From the NCBI GenBank assembly GCA_008973525.1, contig WACJ01000045.1:1364001-1428000 (forward strand): DNA of 64,000 bases, given 5' to 3'. The notes under the pieces were generated by a model. It ran no database searches. It had not been told where the DNA came from and worked only from the letters and a program-made list of their open reading frames with translations. The translations under genes and the position numbers were made by a program. This DNA is from Stenopsyche tienmushanensis. Lineage: Eukaryota; Arthropoda; Insecta; Trichoptera; Stenopsychidae. Numbering within the stretch: the stretch's first letter is position 1; each line of letters opens with the position of its first letter. Shown in pieces: positions 57,291-64,000 of the stretch.

Positions 57291-58188
57291 TTATAATTAA
57301 AGCTTATGGTATTTTTAAAATCTAATCAATAAGAATTGAGCCAATATACTACAAATACCTTATTAAAATTCATTAAATAAAAAAAGTGCGCAACTTCAAT
57401 TGAAATTAAAATCTTTAATAAACAAACACAGCTATAGAAAAACAATAAATAAAGATTAACAATTAATATTGGACCATAATAGATTAAAATTTAACTCTGA
57501 TTCAAGTCTACTTCCTATGTATTAAAGACAACTATAAAAATAAATTTGTGTTTTTGGTCGTTATAAATATTTTAAGAATGATTTGCTATACATTAATCAC
57601 ATGGGTAGTTCATTACATACATATACAAATTATATTCTATATATGTATATATTTATATCACAAAACTTTAAAATTGAATAAAATCACTTTTAGTTATGAC
57701 AAAAATTATAGTAAATTCACATTTTTTACTAGTGTTTATAACGTGCATTAAATTCAGAAAATCAGTGCAGAATATCAGAGGGTCGTCCATAATTTAAAAT
57801 AAATTAATATCATATACAAAGTTGTTAAAAACAATAGAATCATGCCTGGTCATACATTTATTACTAAATGGGTAAAATCTAAATTTTTATACACTGTCAT
57901 TTTAAAATTTGATCATTTTAAAAACATCATAAAATATAAGAAAACAATATTAAACATCTAAGCTCTATAAACTGAGTACATAAATTTTGACAGCTAACCA
58001 AACGCGATTTGACATAAGCGCACTCAAACGTCAAATTTGACGTCCTTGCTCGAAGCACCTATATTTTTGGCCATATCCTCAAAACATTAAAAATATTTAA
58101 ACAATTTTTGATAATTCATTTTGAATGCAAAATATTATTATTAAAGAGGCGTATTAAATAAAATTGAGATTTTAAGCACTGGATTAAA
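57291..58188. other. AT-rich sequence downstream of GST-B
   Basis: No gene recognised. It should include the 3' UTR of GST-B. AATAAA occurs at 58156-58161 on the plus strand only, and no obvious minus-strand poly(A) signal stands out. Confidence 0.35.
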
Positions 58189-59799
58189 TTATTCTAACGA
58201 TTTTTTTATAGCTTCTCCGAACATTCGCACCCCTTTCGAATTATTTTCTTCGTAGTAAGGCAAATTTTTACAATTGTTAAACCACTGTGCTTATATTTGG
58301 ATACCTACAAAAAAAAGCAATAATTGCAGAATAAAATTTAGTTTTACATCATATTTTAATAATAATAAAAACTTACATTTCAGAGTCGATGGGAACGACT
58401 TCGTTAATGCTACTGACTGTAGCCACGCAACAAATATCAGCAATTGTTACATTGTCACCCGCCAACCAAGTTTGATCCTCTAGGAATTTTTCCAAGTATC
58501 CAAAAGCTTCGTTGATTTGTTCGAGACCTTCTTCGGGTAGCGATTTCACTTTTCCAGTAAATACAGGAACCTTCCAATACAAATAAAAGCAATTAATATG
58601 TTGCCAAATTTGATTTTGAATCGTTTTTGTCAATACTTACGGCCATGGATCTGAGCGATGGAAACAAAACAGACGAATCAAAATGTAGTCGTTGATCGAC
58701 CAATGCTTTACGACGAGGGTTTCTAGGATAAAGACTGTCGTTTCTACCATAAGCTGTTGCCAAATAACCAGCTATTGCGTGGCTAAAATTGATTGAGATT
58801 AGGATTTTATGAACACATTAACTGCAGAATTGATATGTTCTATGTTGGCTGATGATTACATGCGGGAAACATATTTTTATAAAATGTTATTGTGTTAGTG
58901 CAAAAAGGATGCGGATCTAGGATAGTAGAGTATAAGTAGCTGATATTAAACATATAATTAAACATTGGTATATAAAAAAAACTCTATTTGTTCGTATGTA
59001 ATACGCTGCCATACCGTTCATCAGATTGCGATACAACTTCGTTTAATTATTGCTGAAGATTGCGCAAGTAGCATAGGTATAGTTTAATATATAAAAATCA
59101 ATGTTTGTTTGTCTGTATTTGATGCGCTTCCATATCGTTTATCCGATTGCGATAAAACTTTGTCGACTTAGTGTTTACACTTGCGAGAATAACATAGGCA
59201 TAGTAAAAATATTGTATTGATCATGTTGGCGAATATTGGTTTGATGAAATGAAGTATGGCATGCCGCATATTCCCTAGTTATATAATAAGATAGCAATAA
59301 AACAAAAATCAAGGGCATATGCGCCTGATGTCTCCGCAATTAATGTGTTACGTGAATTATTAAATTAAAATACGTTAAAAAATCAATACCTATCCCAGAG
59401 ATAAAAATCATTTTCTTCCAGTAACGGTACAGTATGCTGTGGATTTTTCTATATGGACAAAATAATCAATTAACTGCATGTTTTCGCATTAGTTAATAGT
59501 TGATCAGTGTATCGATAATACCTGGACGTATTCGGGCTTCAATTGCTCTTCTTGCATCAAGTTAACAGGAATAAGTTGAATTGGTACCTCAAGAGCAGCG
59601 GCTACCATTAACGTTGCACGAGCTGGTGGACTTATTATGGCCATGTAAAGACGAGGGGGTTGTCTGAATAATTTAAAAATGTCATAAATTAGCCGGTTTT
59701 AGATTTCTGAAGAAAAAAAAATCGAAGAAGAACTCAAACTTACTCGAATTTAAGTTCTGCTTCATTCAAAAGATTGGACGGTGATCTTCCCAAATGACA
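58189..59799 (-). CDS. epsilon-type glutathione S-transferase (GST-B), frameshifted last exon
   Basis: Exons on the minus strand: 59799-59744 (possible N-terminal extension), 59663-59522, 59448-59390, 58782-58641, 58570-58377 and 58304-58189. Introns fall at the same places and phases as in GST-A. Visible motifs are R-L-Y-M-A-I-I-S-P-P-A-R with the catalytic Ser, [24 protein letters not shown] and W-L-A-G-D-N-V-T-I-A-D. In the last exon, after Y-P-N-I-S-T, one extra base near 58285 makes the frame read V-V then TAA (58277-58279). Skipping it restores F-N-N-C-K-N-L-P-Y-Y and a normal end at 58189-58191. As written the protein loses about 31 C-terminal residues. It may be a recent pseudogene, a truncated allele or a sequence error. 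No start codon was identified in the upstream exon. Confidence 0.8.
58975..59215 (+). repeat. two tandem Helitron-like units in a GST-B intron
   Basis: Two units of about 115 bases, each with CCATA(C/T)CGTT(C/T)AT, GATTGCGATA and AACTT. The second is preceded by TATATAAAAATCAATGTTTG. They match 31371-31520. They lie inside the 607-base intron of GST-B and explain why it is longer than its neighbours. Confidence 0.6.
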
Positions 59800-62169
59800 C
59801 TGTAACAATCAATAAGATAATTTATATTAATGTGTCCACTTTCAATGGAAAAACTGGGCTGTTATCTGTCCTGATGCCGTGTAATAGTAAAATCGTAATA
59901 GGAAACTGTGTTATATCGAGGGCCGAATGGCAGAATTTGTCCCAAGCTGAAGACCAAATGGGTCCAGAGGGCCTCAAACTTAAATTGCGCCAAAGGCCCT
60001 TAACCTGTTAAATGCCAACGACTCACCGGCGCGTCGCATTTGTACGCAAACGCAGTTGTCTGGCAGTTAAAAGGTTAAAGTGCTAAAGTCATGATAGTCA
60101 TTGAGACATAATTGTGAAAAAAGATCACAAAAGAAGCACTAATGGATTAGTAGAATCATAAGCGCTTGGGTTTGGAAGCGATTTATGACCTCATCCAAAG
60201 AGTATTTTTTTCGATCAGGATCCATCTTCGACGTCTGATGGTCTTTTTAGGAGTGCACCGTTTTATCCAATGTCTCCCCTGTGAGCTATGAACGAAGACT
60301 GTGCCTCAGGTTCGATCTTTTTGATGTTTTGTACGTGACCTACTTGCATAAAAACAGAAATGCAGAAGCATTCTACTATTATTATCCGCAGTGCCGTTTG
60401 ACGCCATAATTAGCATTAATAAATTAGATGAATCAAAAAACCATCCATCATTCCCACGACATTAAATCGACGCTCTGCCAGCAAAAAAAGATCTTATCGC
60501 TTTGAAATATTTATAAATAAATAAAAATTATGGGGCTTTGAATTGTCCTTGGATCACCGTTCAAAATGAGACGATGACTAGCCAAGAACATGCAACGGTC
60601 GTAAATATTTATCGAACATAGACAACCACATATATTTATAATTAAATTAATAGCGAGCATATGTAAGATTAATGATTTTGATAATTTAATTTAATAATAA
60701 TTTGACTAATAATGATTTTGATTTCAAGTGTGTTATTCAAAATTACCGAATATTGTGTGCTATCGACAGTGTTTATTTATTTGATTGCTTCCTGTTCGTT
60801 GCTGCTTATTGAATGAGTATTTTTCCAATAATTTCCTTCTAAAGCAGGAGAAAATGAATCGATTTTTTGTGTATTGTTTATGTAAAGAAATGACGTGGTC
60901 TTGTATGCTATCAACAGTGTTTATTTACAATTGACTCTGCCTCAAATTGAAGATTGTCTTACGCTGATAGGAGCTGACAAAAAGTCATCGTTGTAAAGCG
61001 ATTGTGGCATCAACGACTTCGTCGATTTTAAATTTGCTCACTCCTCAAAAGGTTAAATGTGAATCAGTTTCCACTATGGCGTTTAAATCTTGATCACTTT
61101 AATGATGATTTTGGGTTTTCCTTGAGACCCATTGTCAAGATTCGTCCATCTACTACGATTATAATAGCTTCGTCAATTTCAAATAGTTACATCTTTAAAA
61201 TATTGTACAGAATCATTCTTAATCACGGTCGATCTCTAACTAACTGAAATTCCGACTTTTCATATGATATGCCCTAATATAAATAACTAGTTTAAAGCAC
61301 TCAAAATTATCTTTCTTGCGCGGTATTACTATTAGAACAGCATAAAAGAAAAGCTTTCAACCATTTATTCACGATCCGATGCTATATCTTGTCACTCGCT
61401 GATCCATATAATAGTTCATGATTACGCTCGGATTATATAATATAATTATATACACTAAAATCATGATGACTTTTATGGATTGTTATCAAAAACATATTTA
61501 TACACACGTTTGTCAAATCCATGGAGACGATTGACGTGGCCAGCTTGTAACGACTGGAATGTTTGGAAGATAGTATCGAAATAAAATCCCACAATATGGA
61601 AATAGCTGACCAATTATAATGAAGGGGGAAATAAAGAACATCGTCTAGAAGTCGGGCACATATCGATTCAAAGATACCAGCAGCTGAAATCAATCTCTTG
61701 AATATTACATGAAGTGCCATAGCGTTGTCGACTATTTGGTTTATTCATATTCCTTGTGACTTGAAACGGAATAATAGATTTCTTTGTTTTGTTCACAGTC
61801 TATAAGGTCCAGTCAATTATTGGCTCCGCTAATTGATATAAATTTCGATATTTAAATTATTGTTCCATACCTTTGAATCAAATAATGAGGTTGTCTCCTA
61901 ACGTTTCCTGAATATACTTTCATTCCCATTGAAGATTCATCTTCAAACTCTCAACATTTTGCTATTTTTTATTGTATTGTTTATATCTTATACGTTTTAG
62001 ATTGTGTATTGATATCATTAAGGCAATGTGATTTTAATATACCGCGTAAAAATGAAACCGCGCAATGGCTATCGCGTATTTCAAGGGACACAAATGTCCT
62101 TTGCCGCAATACATCATATTGATAGAATTCGAATTTATTACCATTTTTTCGAATTCGAATTTAATCCAT
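59800..62169. other. intergenic region upstream of GST-B
   Basis: The start exon and promoter of GST-B should lie here but were not identified. 60720-60960 contains TTGTGTGCTATCGACAGTGT and a similar second unit (TTGTATGCTATCAACAGTGT), related to repeat family R near 50.95 kb. A 95-codon minus-strand frame (61433-61720) is hydrophobic and unassigned. Confidence 0.35.
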
Positions 62170-62605
62170 TTCTTCTTCGTTATCGCTTAAACATTGAGCC
62201 GATCCAACCGGTATAAACTCACAATAAAATAAAGACAACAATATTTTCGAACGATTGTAAATTTTAAACAACCCACTCGATCAATCTTCTTCAGACACCT
62301 TCATTTTGTAATAAAAGTTCGTAATTGTTCTGTAGACATATTTGAGTATGGCGTCCGATTGCGAGGCACTCATTCGTCATATCAGCGGTCCGAAAATCGG
62401 ACCGGTTGGACGCACAGACCTTTTTTTTAAGGGATTTTGCGTCATTTTCGGCGATAAATGTGTACCCGGTGCCTTCTATGGTCTGTACGATCACGGAAGC
62501 CCCCTCAGAGGCTAACTTAGATGGTGGTTGGCGCCAAATGAGGTCGCGAACGAGTCTAGATTTCTTCCTACCCATAAAATTATATATTTATCTATCTTAC
62601 TAATG
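62170..62605 (+). mobile_element. LINE-tailed (SINE-like) repeat, copy 3
   Basis: The best preserved of three copies. Order of blocks: TTATCGCTTAAACATTGAGC, AATAAAATAAAGACAACAAT, ATCTTCTTCAGACACCTTC, the LINE-type stretch CGTCCGATTGCGAGGCACTC, CGGACCGGTTGGAC, GGTACCCGG-like GTGTACCCGGTGCC, GCGCCAAATGAGGTCGCG, and the tail ATAAAATTATATATTTAT. The second half matches R1-like LINE C-terminal and 3' sequence at 21650-21820. The first module does not occur in those LINE copies. No open frame spans it. Confidence 0.65.
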
Positions 62606-64000
62606 TATGCTGCTATCTTAGTTATTTTTTTAATTACAAAAGCTACTAATAATCTAGCTAGGGATTCTTAACTGTCTATTTAACAGTTATCTTTCGTTGC
62701 TTTCATCACTGCGATTTTGCTGACTGCTGCGTTGTTCGGCTGCAGAAATCCTATCGGGGTTCACTCGGAGGACGGGACACTATAACAATAGCTTCAATGA
62801 TGATGATGACGTCCAACTCTACGCCTGCGCGACGTCCAAAGGGAGGGCTTAAAATATATAAAAGGGGGACAATTAGAAAACTGAATTATTTTAATTGTGC
62901 CTATATAATTTAAACCAAAAGGACGCAGACCAACATTCAAACTTTAACTGTATTTCAATGGATTCAACGCACTCTTCCTACCCGTTTTCCGGTGGGTCTT
63001 AACAACAAAGTATATGGCCATCTTTATATGACTAAAATATTTACGTATTGAATACTAGAATTAAAATAGTTCCAGACAAATCCAAAATCGGTTTAAAGCA
63101 AAAAAAGTTTTTATATGACCAATGTTTTAAAATTAGTTTAAAAAATGACACTCGGGTCTCATTTTATTTCTGGTAATTAATTTATAATATTAATGACTTA
63201 TAATGAAGAGTTCATATATTTTCTTTTATGTAGAATAATTATGCGAAACCTACGAAATTTAATTTTATTGTAACTCATAATATTGGGTAGCATATTTTTA
63301 TGTCGGTGAATTTAAATATGCTGATCGGAATAAGAAAAAAATATTTATGAGCGTGACCTTATTAGCATGTAACGGTCGAAGACGGTAGGCTTTTAAAATT
63401 GAATTCAGTACTGGCTGTGAAGTCATCATGAGCTACATTGTCGCCAAGTGAGCGTTTTTTTAAATTCATTGTTGTGATTGTTATCATTTTTTTATGCTGG
63501 CAACACAAAAATGCATTATTTCAAATTTACCAGCGGATATATTTTAAACGTCAATACATGCATTCGAATTAAAATATTTATCCATATTTTAATCTTAAAA
63601 ATGATAAGAACTCTATATTTGCATAAAAATAGTTCACGTTATAAAATGCGTATTAAAATGCAGCTCTATAAATTGTTTAATCCATTTTAATTTAATTATA
63701 AATGCAAATCATAACCTTAAAAATACAAATGCCAACTCGGTTATTTATTTAATTGTTGCATTACAATGACATTTCTTTGATATGCATCATATTCATTTTA
63801 TCCATTTTATTAATTTCAAGAACTCTGCAGACTATTCTTCAAAGATGCATCGTCAAGAAACAGCACAGTTTTCAACCAGTTGCGCTAAAAGTCACCAAAA
63901 GGTTTATAAAAGCACACATCATTCAAAAACATTAATATGTTTATTAAAATATTATAATTTTTCGAACTGTTATAATAGGAAAAACAAACCGATTTTATAT
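62606..64000. other. AT-rich sequence to the window end, no gene seen
   Basis: No coding, repeat or RNA signal was supported. A patch at 62690-62840 is less AT-rich but gives no recognisable product. Confidence 0.35.

Noticed and set aside
61433..61720. 95-codon minus-strand open frame, hydrophobic, upstream of GST-B
   Set aside because: No family motif, no convincing splice donor and no link to the GST-B frame. Left as unassigned rather than called a gene.
1..64000. CRISPR arrays, rRNA or tRNA genes
   Set aside because: No regular spaced repeats, no rRNA-like block and no cloverleaf with A/B boxes could be recognised by eye. A tRNAscan or Infernal run would be decisive.

Overview
This is a window of an insect nuclear genome: AT-rich, short introns, no operons, and dense with decayed insect-type transposons (mariner, hAT, piggyBac, Helitron-like, Jockey and R1-like LINEs). 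Two genes of the epsilon class of glutathione S-transferases point to a holometabolous insect, but I cannot name the order or species.

Host genes. Two epsilon-type GST genes lie on the minus strand about 12 kb apart and share all four intron positions and phases. GST-A (45787 down to 39598, five exons, 218 residues) is intact, and its last intron has grown to about 5.1 kb around a complete Jockey-type LINE. GST-B (59799 down to 58189) keeps compact introns, but one extra base in its last exon shifts the frame. Other host evidence is thin: a signal-peptide first exon at 18263-18457 (minus) and an unassigned exon-like frame at 4654-4851 (minus).

Mobile DNA, left to right. 1-7 kb holds LINE tails and two mariner families. 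7.9-11.3 kb is a GC-rich element broken by a hAT transposon with perfect 8-bp target duplication and by a truncated LINE with a 13-bp duplication; the hAT is itself broken by a PIF/Harbinger-like MITE with a TTA duplication. 12-24 kb holds R1-like LINE pieces inside mariner remnants, a long-TIR element and repeats. 24-36 kb has a small MITE, an LTR with a primer-binding site, a large inverted pair of repeats, a long R1-like LINE pseudogene, piggyBac pieces and a Helitron-like element. 40.1-44.6 kb is the intact Jockey. 46-57 kb holds more mariner, LINE and RTE-like fragments. The remaining kilobases are AT-rich with no supportable gene.

No RNA gene, CRISPR or prokaryotic feature was found. 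The most useful observations are the Jockey-in-GST-intron arrangement, the frameshifted GST paralogue, the dated nest of insertions at 8-11 kb, a covarying 3' UTR hairpin in two copies of one LINE family, and a possible SINE family carrying a LINE tail.
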